DNA from: HKST-UBA178 sp965223815
Lineage (GTDB): Bacteria; Pseudomonadota; Gammaproteobacteria; Chromatiales; Chromatiaceae
Assembly: GCA_965223815.1 (NCBI GenBank)
Contig: OZ245019.1
Location: 2,790,001-2,854,000 of the forward strand
Direction of reading: 5' to 3'
DNA: 64,000 bases
Position numbers and translations under genes: made by a program. Below the pieces are notes generated by a model. It saw nothing but the letters and a program-made list of their open reading frames with translations. It ran no database searches and was not told the DNA's origin. Positions 7,595 to 15,315 of this stretch are shown one piece after another (the first letter of the stretch is position 1; every line of letters begins with the position of its first letter).

Positions 7595-8527
7595 TTATTT
7601 TTCGAATGCTTCGGGGAAAACTCGGGGCCAAGGGCTATCGTCTACGACTTGTGTGAAAGTGCATAGCGATCCGCTGTGCACATGATGGGAGCGTCCCTTC
7701 AAGTTGTCTCTTAATGTCTCGGGAGAGTTTGGAACATAATCAGGGGCTAGCTTGAGCAACAAGGCATGTAGGTCACTGACAGTACCCTGGAGCGTGTGCT
7801 GATCAAACTCCGGATCGACCTGTTTTGCCGCTTGGAAAACAAGATCGGCTAGAGCTCTCGCCATCATTGGCCGTGCCATTTTAGTTCCCTGTTGCTTTCG
7901 TCCCTGTACCTCAGCTTTCCACCGCTCGACTTCGCGCACGAGCTCATCCCACGACGAGGGTTGTAAAAGAGTACCCTCTTCACTCTGGTCGCTAGCAGCA
8001 CCCAAGGATGTTGAATCGAGTTTTTCTGAAACCCCGTGGTCTTGATACCGTCGAAGAGAAACTTCCACATCTGAGATACGACGCTGTATCTCATCCCGCT
8101 CAGAGAGGCTAGATACTCGCCCCAGCATAGAGGATAGCTCTTCTCTCTCCTCAATCAGCCTGGGCGGCTCAAGAACTAACTCTCGCTGGTACCCTTTAAG
8201 AGGAATCTCGCGCTCCTCTACAGCGGAGATGAGCTTCTCAGAATGGATTTTGAACCTCTCGGTAATAGCCCACTCCAAGAAATCGCCAACATGCAGTAAC
8301 TTCTCTCCATCAGCAACGTCCACACCCCGCACCGTCCAACCCCTACTCTTTACGGTAAGAGCACGTTGCCAGAGGATCCAACCGGGGTGGGCTGGATTCA
8401 TTATTGTAAGTGGTGGTTGACCGCTGATCAGATTTATAATTTCGACAAGCGGGAAAAAGCAACCACCCTCAGGTTGTTCACTGCTCTGATCAACTGCCAT
8501 CATCCTCCCCTCCACGCTCGGGGCCAT
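7595..8527 (-). CDS. Unknown element protein between integrase and replication genes
   Basis: A 310-residue soluble protein I do not recognise. Residues 105-165 are charged and probably coiled coil (EEREELSSMLGRVSSLSERDEIQRRI). The C-terminal third has a compact region (LADLVFQAAKQVDPEFDQHTLQGTVSDLHALL...NSPETLRDNLKGR) that may be a helical DNA-binding domain. The ATG at 8527 is used; an ATG at 8503 is an alternative. It lies between the integrase and the replication operon on the same strand. A regulatory or DNA-associated role is possible but unproven. Confidence 0.5.
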   Translation of the reverse strand: MAPSVEGRMMAVDQSSEQPEGGCFFPLVEIINLISGQPPLTIMNPAHPGWILWQRALTVKSRGWTVRGVDVADGEKLLHVGDFLEWAITERFKIHSEKLISAVEEREIPLKGYQRELVLEPPRLIEEREELSSMLGRVSSLSERDEIQRRISDVEVSLRRYQDHGVSEKLDSTSLGAASDQSEEGTLLQPSSWDELVREVERWKAEVQGRKQQGTKMARPMMARALADLVFQAAKQVDPEFDQHTLQGTVSDLHALLLKLAPDYVPNSPETLRDNLKGRSHHVHSGSLCTFTQVVDDSPWPRVFPEAFEK

Positions 8528-8619
8528 GCAGAAAAATGGAAGCGGGACAGCCCAGGCATGGTCTGGGTGTTCGGGAGCTACCCTAGCCCCGCTTGAAAAT
8601 TATCCTCTCTCAATCTCAC

Positions 8620-9846
8620 TCAGCTTGACGTCCCAAATCGCCCCGGAATCACACTTCCGCCCTCACGAAGCGAGTCCAAATTGTCTGCCCACCACTGCAG
8701 CATTTTTTTGCGCTCGGCAAGATACTGACTTCTGTTGTATGCAGCACGAACCTTGTTTCTTTCCGCGTGGGCGAGTTGCCTTTCAATGACCTCTGGGCGG
8801 AATCCGACTTCGTTGAGGGCAGTACTTGCGGTGGCTCTGAAACCATGGGAGGTAGCGCTGTATCCCATTCTGCGTTGAATGGCATAGTTAAGTGTGTTCT
8901 CGCTCATGGGCCGCTTGTGATTTCGGGTGTTTGGGAATACAAATCCACCCTTTCGGTAGGTCATCGACTTGATCTTCTCCAGCACAACCAAGGCCTGGCT
9001 TGAAAGAGGAATAATATGCTCTTCACGCATCTTCATTCGCTCAGCGGGGATCCGCCATTCACTGCGCTCCAGGTCGAACTCATCCCACCGTGCAGCCCTT
9101 AATTCGCCAGGCCTGGGAAAGGTGAGAATCAGTAGCTGCAGGGTGAGTTTCGTAAGGACGTAGCCCGGAAACTGCTCCAGGTCTCTGAGGAACCCAGGAA
9201 GAGCCTCTGCGGATAGGGCCGGCCGATGAGTGATCGTGCGGCTCTTGATGACATCCTTGAGGGAGTCGACTGGGTTAGACGTCGCTCGACCGGTGTAGAT
9301 TGCGTATCGGAATACCGCGGCCATCCGCTGCTTCACTCGGCCAGCAACATCAAGCGCCCCCCGATCCTCCACCCTCCGAATGACTCGAAGCGCATCCTGG
9401 GCGGTTACATGCGCTATTGGTGTATCCCCAATTACCGGGAAGGCATCGGCTTTCAGTGATTGCAAGACACGCTCAGCATGATTTGGCGTCCACTTTCCGC
9501 GTTCTTTGTGGTGCCATTCAGTGGCAATAGCCCGGAAACTGTTCTGGCTTTTCTCGGCCTTGACTCGCTTGCGCTCCAGCGTTGGATCCTCACCCTGGTC
9601 AATAAGCCTTTTCGCATCCTCGGCTGCAGACCGTGCATCAACGAGAGATATTCCGGGGTATACTCCAAGCGCTAGCACCTTTTCCTTGCTGGCTAGACGG
9701 TACTTCAGACGCCAATACTTACGCCCACTGCTCTTGACCAGAAGATAGAGTCCCCCGCCATCGCTAATCTTGTAGTCTCTATCCCTCGGTTTGGCGTTCC
9801 TAACAGCCGCTGCGGGCAGCTTTCCGGTGTTCCTTTGTCGGGCCAT
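8620..9846 (-). CDS. P4-type tyrosine integrase
   Basis: A 408-residue integrase of usual family length. The N-terminal DUF4102-type arm-binding domain is clear (KISDGGGLYLLVKSSGRKYWRLKYR, LGVYPGISLVDARSAA). The catalytic domain shows the Arg in TFPRPGELRAARW (about 247), HGFR (about 335-338), a His in RQLAHAERNKVRAAYNR and the nucleophilic Tyr of that motif (about 370). All catalytic residues are present, so the enzyme should be active. It would recombine the element with the 3' end of the adjacent tRNA-Leu, 163 bases away. Confidence 0.95.
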   Translation of the reverse strand: MARQRNTGKLPAAAVRNAKPRDRDYKISDGGGLYLLVKSSGRKYWRLKYRLASKEKVLALGVYPGISLVDARSAAEDAKRLIDQGEDPTLERKRVKAEKSQNSFRAIATEWHHKERGKWTPNHAERVLQSLKADAFPVIGDTPIAHVTAQDALRVIRRVEDRGALDVAGRVKQRMAAVFRYAIYTGRATSNPVDSLKDVIKSRTITHRPALSAEALPGFLRDLEQFPGYVLTKLTLQLLILTFPRPGELRAARWDEFDLERSEWRIPAERMKMREEHIIPLSSQALVVLEKIKSMTYRKGGFVFPNTRNHKRPMSENTLNYAIQRRMGYSATSHGFRATASTALNEVGFRPEVIERQLAHAERNKVRAAYNRSQYLAERKKMLQWWADNLDSLREGGSVIPGRFGTSS

Positions 9847-9849
9847 TTA

Positions 9850-9898
9850 GGGGGTATCTCTGTCTAGCTAGCAATTTGATACCCCCAAGGATACCCCC
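9850..9898. repeat. GATACCCCC repeats upstream of the integrase
   Basis: The nonamer GATACCCCC occurs at 9878-9886 and 9890-9898 in direct repeat and in inverted form (GGGGGTATC) at 9850-9858, just upstream of the integrase ATG and between it and the tRNA. Such repeats near P4-type integrases are good candidates for integrase arm sites or an autoregulatory operator. Confidence 0.55.
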
Positions 9899-10009
9899 AA
9901 AAAACATGTATTCCAATGGATAATTTTGCACAAGTTTGGATAACGAAATTTACAATTCGTTGTTTTTGCTACAAATAATGGATTACTTTGGATGAGACAG
10001 GATAAGAAA

Positions 10010-10096
10010 TGGTGCCCGGGGCCGGAATCGAACCGGCACGGTGTTTCCACCGAGGGATTTTAAGTCCCTTGCGTCTACCAATTTCGCCACCCGGGC
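10010..10096 (-). tRNA. tRNA-Leu(UAA)
   Basis: Read on the minus strand, the acceptor GCCCGGG at 10096 pairs with CCCGGGC before ACCA; CCA is encoded at 10010-10012. The anticodon loop CTTAAAA sits on the GGGA/TCCC stem, giving anticodon TAA. A variable arm (CTCGGTGGAAACACCG) and the T-loop GTTCGATTC are intact. The long variable arm is typical of class II leucine tRNAs. Its 3' end is the probable attachment site of the element. Confidence 0.97.
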
Positions 10097-10176
10097 TTCC
10101 TGCAAGGTGAGTATTCTAATCGCCCGGAGACAAAATCTAAACAGCCTTTTGATCGGCTCGTACCTTGACTCGGCTA

Positions 10177-11139
10177 TTACCGCCGAACGAAGGCCTGGGT
10201 AAAGGCCACCTTGAACTGATCAAGATCACTTTCTGGTAGAAAGTTAATACCCGCCGCCGCTTTACGGCCGCCGCCGGTGGCAAAGCCTCGGCACAATTGG
10301 TCAGCCCCTTCTGGAAAATCGAGGGGGGCTCGCACACTCACTAGATAGCCCCCATTTTCTAAACGGGTAAGGATAGCGTGTGCACGTGCTTTGGCTCCCT
10401 GGGCTATCTCATTGGCGAATACCCCACTGACCCTGCGTGCCCAAGGTTCAGCCGGCAGAATATACAGACGGTGGTTTCGAGTATCCAGATCAGGATCCAC
10501 GCTAAGCGCCTTTGCCATATCCTCTCGATATCCTGACTGCAGTATTTCAAAGGTTTCATCCGCTGAGACAAACTCAAGCGGATTCTCGTAAGGCTGAATA
10601 CGCCGATACAGTTCAACTGGTGAAATGTGCAGGTCCTCTAACTGGGTCCCATAGGCGTTGTAGTTCATTAGGATGCCAAGTTCGCGGAGGTCCTCCAACT
10701 GGGTGGGACTCAAGTTCAGCGTATCCGACATCGCGATGGCCGTAGCATCGAAATTGTCACCAAAGGTACCTACCAAAGCCCAGGCCCGGCATTGCCCCTG
10801 AAGGAAGCCGTCCACCAAATAGCTGGTCCCTATGTCGGGAGTGGTATCGATGTGTGCTTCCAATTCTGGATGATCGGGAACAGCACCGGCATAATGGTGA
10901 TCGAAGTAGCAAACTTGAGCGCCCTGCTCCAGCAGTCTCTGGACGTCTTGCCTGTTTTTATCGAACGAGATATCCAGCGCGGTTATTCTATCATTCGCTT
11001 TCGCCTGAATACGCTGAAGAAGACGAATATCCCGCTTTACGCCGGTGATGAGCACGGCGTCTCGGGGATGCACCAACCGCAATTGTTGTAGCGCGCAGAT
11101 ACCGTCCGCATCACCATTGAAGACGTCGTAGTCCGCCAT
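10177..11139 (-). CDS. DHH-family phosphoesterase
   Basis: A 320-residue protein with the DHH fold: DVFNGDADGICAL at the N-terminus, ALDISFDKN, the signature CYFDHHYAG near residue 86, and a C-terminal DHHA1-type GGGRKAAAGI. DHH phosphoesterases include nanoRNases and pAp phosphatases. It follows cysC so closely that the earlier TTG at 11163 would overlap the cysC stop; I prefer the ATG at 11139 because the conserved N-terminus starts there. Linkage to APS kinase makes turnover of a sulfate-activation by-product such as pAp an attractive role, but that is inference. Confidence 0.82.
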   Translation of the reverse strand: MADYDVFNGDADGICALQQLRLVHPRDAVLITGVKRDIRLLQRIQAKANDRITALDISFDKNRQDVQRLLEQGAQVCYFDHHYAGAVPDHPELEAHIDTTPDIGTSYLVDGFLQGQCRAWALVGTFGDNFDATAIAMSDTLNLSPTQLEDLRELGILMNYNAYGTQLEDLHISPVELYRRIQPYENPLEFVSADETFEILQSGYREDMAKALSVDPDLDTRNHRLYILPAEPWARRVSGVFANEIAQGAKARAHAILTRLENGGYLVSVRAPLDFPEGADQLCRGFATGGGRKAAAGINFLPESDLDQFKVAFTQAFVRR

Positions 11140-11159
11140 CGTGGAAACAGGTATTTCGA

Positions 11160-11846
11160 TCAACTCGCCTTACTGGTGGCGATCGGGTCTTCCAGAGTAC
11201 AGATTCCCCGTTGCACCAGATAGCCTATGACTTCATCGGCAAGTTGGCTTGGTGTTTTTTCAGCCGCCGATAGCGTGAGTTCCGCAGAAACCGGGGCTTC
11301 ATAGGGATCGTCGATACCGGTGAACCCCTTTATCAGGCCGGCCCGCGCCTTTTTGTAGAGCCCCTTGGGATCTCTCTCCTCACACACATCGATTGGGGTA
11401 TCAACGAAAATCTCAATGAACTCCCCCGGGGGTAAACCGGCACGTACGCGATCCCTATCGATACGATATGGGCTGATAAAGGCAGTCAATGCGATTAGAC
11501 CAGACTCACAAAAGAGCTGTGCCACCGCCCCAATACGGCGGATATTCTCTTCTCTGTCGATAGCTGAGAATCCCAGTCCGAAGCGTTTGGCGAAATCTTC
11601 ACCATGGGTTTCTTTGAGCATACCCGGCCCTGCATTCAGGGTATGTCGAACGTTATCTCCATCGAGCACTGTGCTGCGAATGCCATACTCGTAAAGCTTA
11701 TGATCTAGCGCATTCGCAATGGTGCTCTTTCCTGAACCACTCAAACCTGTAAACCAGATTACACAGCCTCGATGGCCGTTCAACGCCTCACGTTTCTCTC
11801 TGGATACCTGGTGCTCGTGCCATTTTACATTGGTGTCATTGACCAC
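11160..11846 (-). CDS. cysC: Adenylyl-sulfate kinase
   Basis: A 228-residue APS kinase that phosphorylates APS at the 3' position to give PAPS. The P-loop is GLSGSGKST (about residues 34-42). Also present are DGDNVRHTLN, EENIRRIG, ISPYR, and the lid/substrate region DPKGLYKKARAG followed by FTGIDDPYE. It is longer than minimal CysC enzymes because of an insertion around HGEDFAKRFGLGFSAID. It is distinct from the CysC domain of the fusion protein at 15316-17049. It lies upstream of the DHH gene, with which it is probably cotranscribed. Confidence 0.93.
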   Translation of the reverse strand: MVNDTNVKWHEHQVSREKREALNGHRGCVIWFTGLSGSGKSTIANALDHKLYEYGIRSTVLDGDNVRHTLNAGPGMLKETHGEDFAKRFGLGFSAIDREENIRRIGAVAQLFCESGLIALTAFISPYRIDRDRVRAGLPPGEFIEIFVDTPIDVCEERDPKGLYKKARAGLIKGFTGIDDPYEAPVSAELTLSAAEKTPSQLADEVIGYLVQRGICTLEDPIATSKAS

Positions 11847-11947
11847 TACTGCTTCCTTTTGATAGCTGATTGAAAAAGGGACCGATGCCCCGATGGAAGG
11901 GACACATTATCCTCTAATCGACCTCTCGGCGCTAAAACTTAGAGTTC

Positions 11948-13006
11948 TTAGAGCCAATCTGTGAGTTTTATGCCAACCCCAATACTGTTCACATTGGCAT
12001 CGTAGTCGATGAGACTTTCACCGTAGCCGTTGAACCACTGTACATAGCCCCTTACCTTTTGGTAGAGAGGGAAGCTCCAATCAAGTTGCAGCGCCCCCCG
12101 GTTGCTGTCCGACTTCAGATTGTTGCGTGCGGTAAGTGAGAATATGTGGCCCGAGCGTTTGTATACAGTGAGCAACTCGAAGTTGCCCATGTAATGTTCA
12201 ATATTGGGGTTGTCATCATTGTCGCTATCCTCTTTCAACCGGTACCACGGCTTTAAGGAGATTGCCAAATTGTCCTCTGCGCCTACCACGCCGGAGCGGT
12301 CAATGACGAATTGAGCAAACAGGCGGTTCCAGCTGCGCGACAAACTCCCTGAGCGGCCGTTGGATTGATGGCTGACTCCAAAGCTCGCTACCGAGGTATT
12401 GAACCCACCGAACTTCCAACCCGGCCGGTAGGCATAGAATATCTCCGGCTCGTGGTTGGTTTCACGGAAAGGTGAAGAATTATCGTTATAGAGCTGCCAG
12501 AAAGAGCGATTGGTATAGGCCGCGAACAGAGTGCCTCCACTGCTGAACAAATCTTTGACTATAGGAAACTTAAGGCTGATCTGAAACTTGACCTCGGTAT
12601 TCTCCAGGGCATCCGCGTACTCCGGGTCCGCCTCAAAGGGCTCCCGGTTGACACCCGCACCGTTGTAGGCAGCAAACAGCAGATAGTTGGGATTGTGGGA
12701 GGTGATAACGAACTGACTCTCCTCAGTTACGCTCTCCTCTTCAATGCGCCGGGCAAGCGCGGTTCCATCAGCGCCCCCCTCCCCCAATCGCGCCCGGCAG
12801 TCAGCCCGCAGTTGCCCTACTGTCATATCGTCCTTGGCTTTACCGAGCGCGTTGAGAATGCAGTAGTTAACTGCCTCTTCGATTTCATTTTTCTCTTCCT
12901 TGGTGCTGGCATAGCCGCTGGGGACAGCGAAAATGATGAACAGGCAAAGTAGAAGTTTGCGCCCAGAAGAAACAGCCCTTTTCCTTAATAAATGGTAGAT
13001 AATCAT
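11948..13006 (-). CDS. pldA: Outer-membrane phospholipase A
   Basis: A PldA-type calcium-dependent phospholipase A1 of the outer membrane. The catalytic motif is SHQSNGRSGSLSRSWNR, containing the His-Gln-Ser arrangement (His, Asn-linked Ser) of the enzyme. The rest alternates strands typical of a 12-stranded barrel and ends in an aromatic residue before the final Leu. I use ATG 13006 (352 residues), giving a signal peptide (KLLLCLFIIFAVPSGYAS); the longer reading starts with TTG at 13078. An extra region of about 80 residues precedes the barrel. The activity matters in membrane stress and lipid quality control. Confidence 0.88.
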   Translation of the reverse strand: MIIYHLLRKRAVSSGRKLLLCLFIIFAVPSGYASTKEEKNEIEEAVNYCILNALGKAKDDMTVGQLRADCRARLGEGGADGTALARRIEEESVTEESQFVITSHNPNYLLFAAYNGAGVNREPFEADPEYADALENTEVKFQISLKFPIVKDLFSSGGTLFAAYTNRSFWQLYNDNSSPFRETNHEPEIFYAYRPGWKFGGFNTSVASFGVSHQSNGRSGSLSRSWNRLFAQFVIDRSGVVGAEDNLAISLKPWYRLKEDSDNDDNPNIEHYMGNFELLTVYKRSGHIFSLTARNNLKSDSNRGALQLDWSFPLYQKVRGYVQWFNGYGESLIDYDANVNSIGVGIKLTDWL

Positions 13007-13238
13007 AATGATAAGTAAACTAGCTAAAGTGAGAAAAACGTAAACCACGTACTCGTTGCAAGACCTCTCCAAAGCCAAAGTGTCAACTAAGCTTTTGCTT
13101 TCCCGAACTCAAAGTGAAAAATCCCCAGCACAGACCGGTCAGTAGTTTATTTCCTAATCATTCTGGAATAAACTGTCTGCGGCGGAAAGGAATTCTGCCG
13201 CAACTGACGCATTAATCCAATCGACAAGGAGTGTTGAT

Positions 13239-13937
13239 ATGAATCTGCTGCAAACCAAATCGTATATTCCCCGTAATCTTGCCCCGGCAATCGCCGGAGT
13301 TTCCCTATATGCATTCTCTACGGCGCTGTCTGCTTCGACAGCCGTGTTCATCAACGAGGTTCATTATGATAACGCGGGCACCGATCAAAATGAGGGGGTG
13401 GAAATTGCCGGTCCTGAGGGTAAAGATCTCTCCGGCTGGAAGCTGATTCTCTACAATGGAAACGGCGGAAACTTTTACGGAACGGTTGACTTAACAGGGA
13501 TTATCCCAGCAATACAAAATGGGTTCGGAACTCTGTCGTTCAGCATCAAGGGCATGCAAAATGGGCCGGATGGTGTGGCTTTGGTCGACAGCAACAGCAG
13601 TGTATTGCAGTTTCTCAGTTACGAAGAGCAGTTTCAGGCAACCAGCGGTCCGGCTGCCGGCATGATGAGTGAACTCATAGGTGTTGCGGAAAATGGACAG
13701 GACACCGATCAGAAGTCACTGCAGTTGTCCGGTTCCGGTTATCTTTATGAGGATTTCCGCTGGAATGGCCCCTCACCGCAATCTTTTGGCGAGATAAACG
13801 GAGATCAGCATTTCACGCGATCGGTAACTACTGTCCCACTACCTCCCGCGCTGCTGCTGTTCCTTTTCGGGCTCACAGGTATGGGCCTGGTGGGGCGAAG
13901 ACGACCCAGCCTCTCTCTACCCGAAGCTTCTGCCTGA
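13239..13937 (+). CDS. PEP-CTERM-type secreted protein with lamin-tail-like domain
   Basis: A 232-residue exported protein. An N-terminal signal region ends about residue 32. Residues 33-90 (VFINEVHYDNAGTDQNEGVEIAGPEGKDLSGWKLILYNGNGG) match the start of a lamin-tail domain, a beta fold found in extracellular bacterial proteins. The C-terminus has the sorting signal VPLPPALLLFLFGLTGMGLVGRRR: a VPLPP motif, a hydrophobic helix and an Arg cluster, as in the VPLPA variant of PEP-CTERM/exosortase substrates. AAGGAG lies nine bases upstream of the ATG. The exosortase is not in this window. The function is probably extracellular or in the biofilm matrix. Confidence 0.78.
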   Translation: MNLLQTKSYIPRNLAPAIAGVSLYAFSTALSASTAVFINEVHYDNAGTDQNEGVEIAGPEGKDLSGWKLILYNGNGGNFYGTVDLTGIIPAIQNGFGTLSFSIKGMQNGPDGVALVDSNSSVLQFLSYEEQFQATSGPAAGMMSELIGVAENGQDTDQKSLQLSGSGYLYEDFRWNGPSPQSFGEINGDQHFTRSVTTVPLPPALLLFLFGLTGMGLVGRRRPSLSLPEASA

Positions 13938-13949
13938 TGTAGTCATCAA

Positions 13950-13998
13950 CCCCGGCGTCCCGATAAAGGCTTAAATCGGGCCGCTGGGGGGATTTTTG
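13950..13998 (+). terminator. Rho-independent terminator of the 13239-13937 gene
   Basis: An imperfect GC-rich stem with arms around 13950-13963 and 13975-13988 (CCCGAT pairing with ATCGGG, extended by GGCG/CGCT) is followed by TTTTT at 13993-13997. It lies 13 bases after the stop codon. Confidence 0.65.
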
Positions 13999-14075
13999 CT
14001 TTATCGGTAACATAACCCGACAATACAACGCCAGGTGTAGTACCGGCAGAGCTTGTCCCCAGCCATAGATTCAAT

Positions 14076-15098
14076 CTAAGCGATGCTGCTCTTCTGCCAA
14101 TGCCAAGCATCTTCACACATCCGCTCAAGACCGAACTGGGCCCGCCAACCGAGTACCTCTAACGCATAGGAGGTATCCGCAAAACACTCAGCGATATCTC
14201 CCGGGCGTCTTCCCACCAGCTCATAGGGCACTTTTTGTCCACTCGCCTTCTCGAAGGCCTCGACCATCTGCAGTACCGAGTATCCGTTGCCAGTGCCCAG
14301 ATTGACCGTAAGCACCTCTCCCCGAACCCTGTCAGCCAAGTACCCCATGGCGGCCAGATGCCCCTTGGCAAGATCCACCACATGGATGTAGTCTCTCACC
14401 CCAGTTCCATCCCGGGTGGGATAATCACTACCAAAAATACTCAGCCGGGGAAGCTTCCCCGCAGCAACCTGGGAAATGTAAGGCATCAGGTTATTCGGAA
14501 TTCCCTTGGGGTTCTCTCCGATCAGTCCACTCTCATGGGCGCCTACCGGATTGAAATAACGCAGTAGTGCCACCCGCCATACCGAATCTGATTTGAAAAG
14601 GTCGTTCAGAATTTCTTCGATGATCAGCTTGGAACGGCCATAAGGATTGGTAGCCGAAATGGGAAAGTGCTCTTTGATAGGGACTTCGCGGGGATCTCCG
14701 TAAACGGTAGCTGAGGAACTGAATACAATAGTGCGGACCTCATGGCGTTTCATCGCCTGAAACAGAGTGACGCTTCCGGATATATTGTTGTCATAGTAGT
14801 CGAGAGGTAGTTGAGTCGATTCACCCACAGCCTTTAGCCCGGCGAAGTGAATCACTGTATCCACTTTATGGGTATTGAAAATCTCATCCAGTGCCCCGGC
14901 ATCCCGAATATCAGCCTGATAAAAAGCCATAGGACTTCCGGTAATACGACTCACCCGCTCAACGGCATCGGCAGAGCTGTTGCATAGATTGTCGATGACC
15001 ACAACATCATAACCCGCGAGCTGTAACTCCACACAGGTATGACTGCCGATATACCCCGCGCCCCCCGTTACCAAGATCACTCCCTCTGTTTTCATCAA
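14076..15098 (-). CDS. galE: UDP-glucose 4-epimerase
   Basis: A 340-residue SDR-family epimerase interconverting UDP-glucose and UDP-galactose. The NAD motif is GGAGYIGSHT near residues 12-21. The catalytic Ser/Tyr/Lys are in SSSATVYG and PYGRSK (YxxxK). The conserved C-terminal motifs (VFNLGTG-like VNLGTGNGYSVLQM, RRPGDIAECFAD) are present and length is standard. It supplies UDP-galactose for surface polysaccharide. It lies between a PEP-CTERM gene and the Sat-CysC gene on the minus strand. GalU, which makes its substrate, is at 53148-54023. Confidence 0.95.
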   Translation of the reverse strand: MMKTEGVILVTGGAGYIGSHTCVELQLAGYDVVVIDNLCNSSADAVERVSRITGSPMAFYQADIRDAGALDEIFNTHKVDTVIHFAGLKAVGESTQLPLDYYDNNISGSVTLFQAMKRHEVRTIVFSSSATVYGDPREVPIKEHFPISATNPYGRSKLIIEEILNDLFKSDSVWRVALLRYFNPVGAHESGLIGENPKGIPNNLMPYISQVAAGKLPRLSIFGSDYPTRDGTGVRDYIHVVDLAKGHLAAMGYLADRVRGEVLTVNLGTGNGYSVLQMVEAFEKASGQKVPYELVGRRPGDIAECFADTSYALEVLGWRAQFGLERMCEDAWHWQKSSIA

Positions 15099-15315
15099 AT
15101 CCGCCTCCGGATAATGGCGATTAATTTCAACTCAAATCAATTAGCGTCTGCTGGTTAGAAAATAATACCCAGTTAACGGCTTTTCTCCCAGACGCAACAC
15201 CCGGGTCTACGACGGAATCTCAAAATACCTCTCTGCCAACCGAGCTCCCGGTAGATTTACCGTTCAAGTTTGGAAGCTGCGGAAACGATCTCCGTTGTTC
15301 TCAGTCTTACTGGTT

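Larger units (their letters stand above)
1..10009. mobile_element. Integrated P4-like satellite or integrative element (partial; distal end not seen)
   Basis: The stretch between the 3' end of tRNA-Leu(UAA) and the left window edge has the content of an integrated element: a P4-type tyrosine integrase next to the tRNA, an HTH protein, a Toprim primase, a RepA-type ATPase, an iteron block, a Rha-like regulator and an HGG-motif protein, nearly all on the minus strand. P4-type integrases typically use tRNA 3' ends as attachment sites, and the integrase lies on the 3' side of this tRNA as expected. I read the left 10 kb for a second copy of the tRNA 3' end and saw none, so the outer boundary is unknown and the genes at 96-1735 may be cargo or chromosomal. 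No virion or conjugation genes are visible. Confidence 0.6.

Noticed and set aside
1..9800. Second copy of the tRNA-Leu 3' end (outer attachment site)
   Set aside because: No stretch resembling the tRNA T-arm/acceptor end was found in this interval; GC-rich look-alikes near 40-60 and 7620 do not match.
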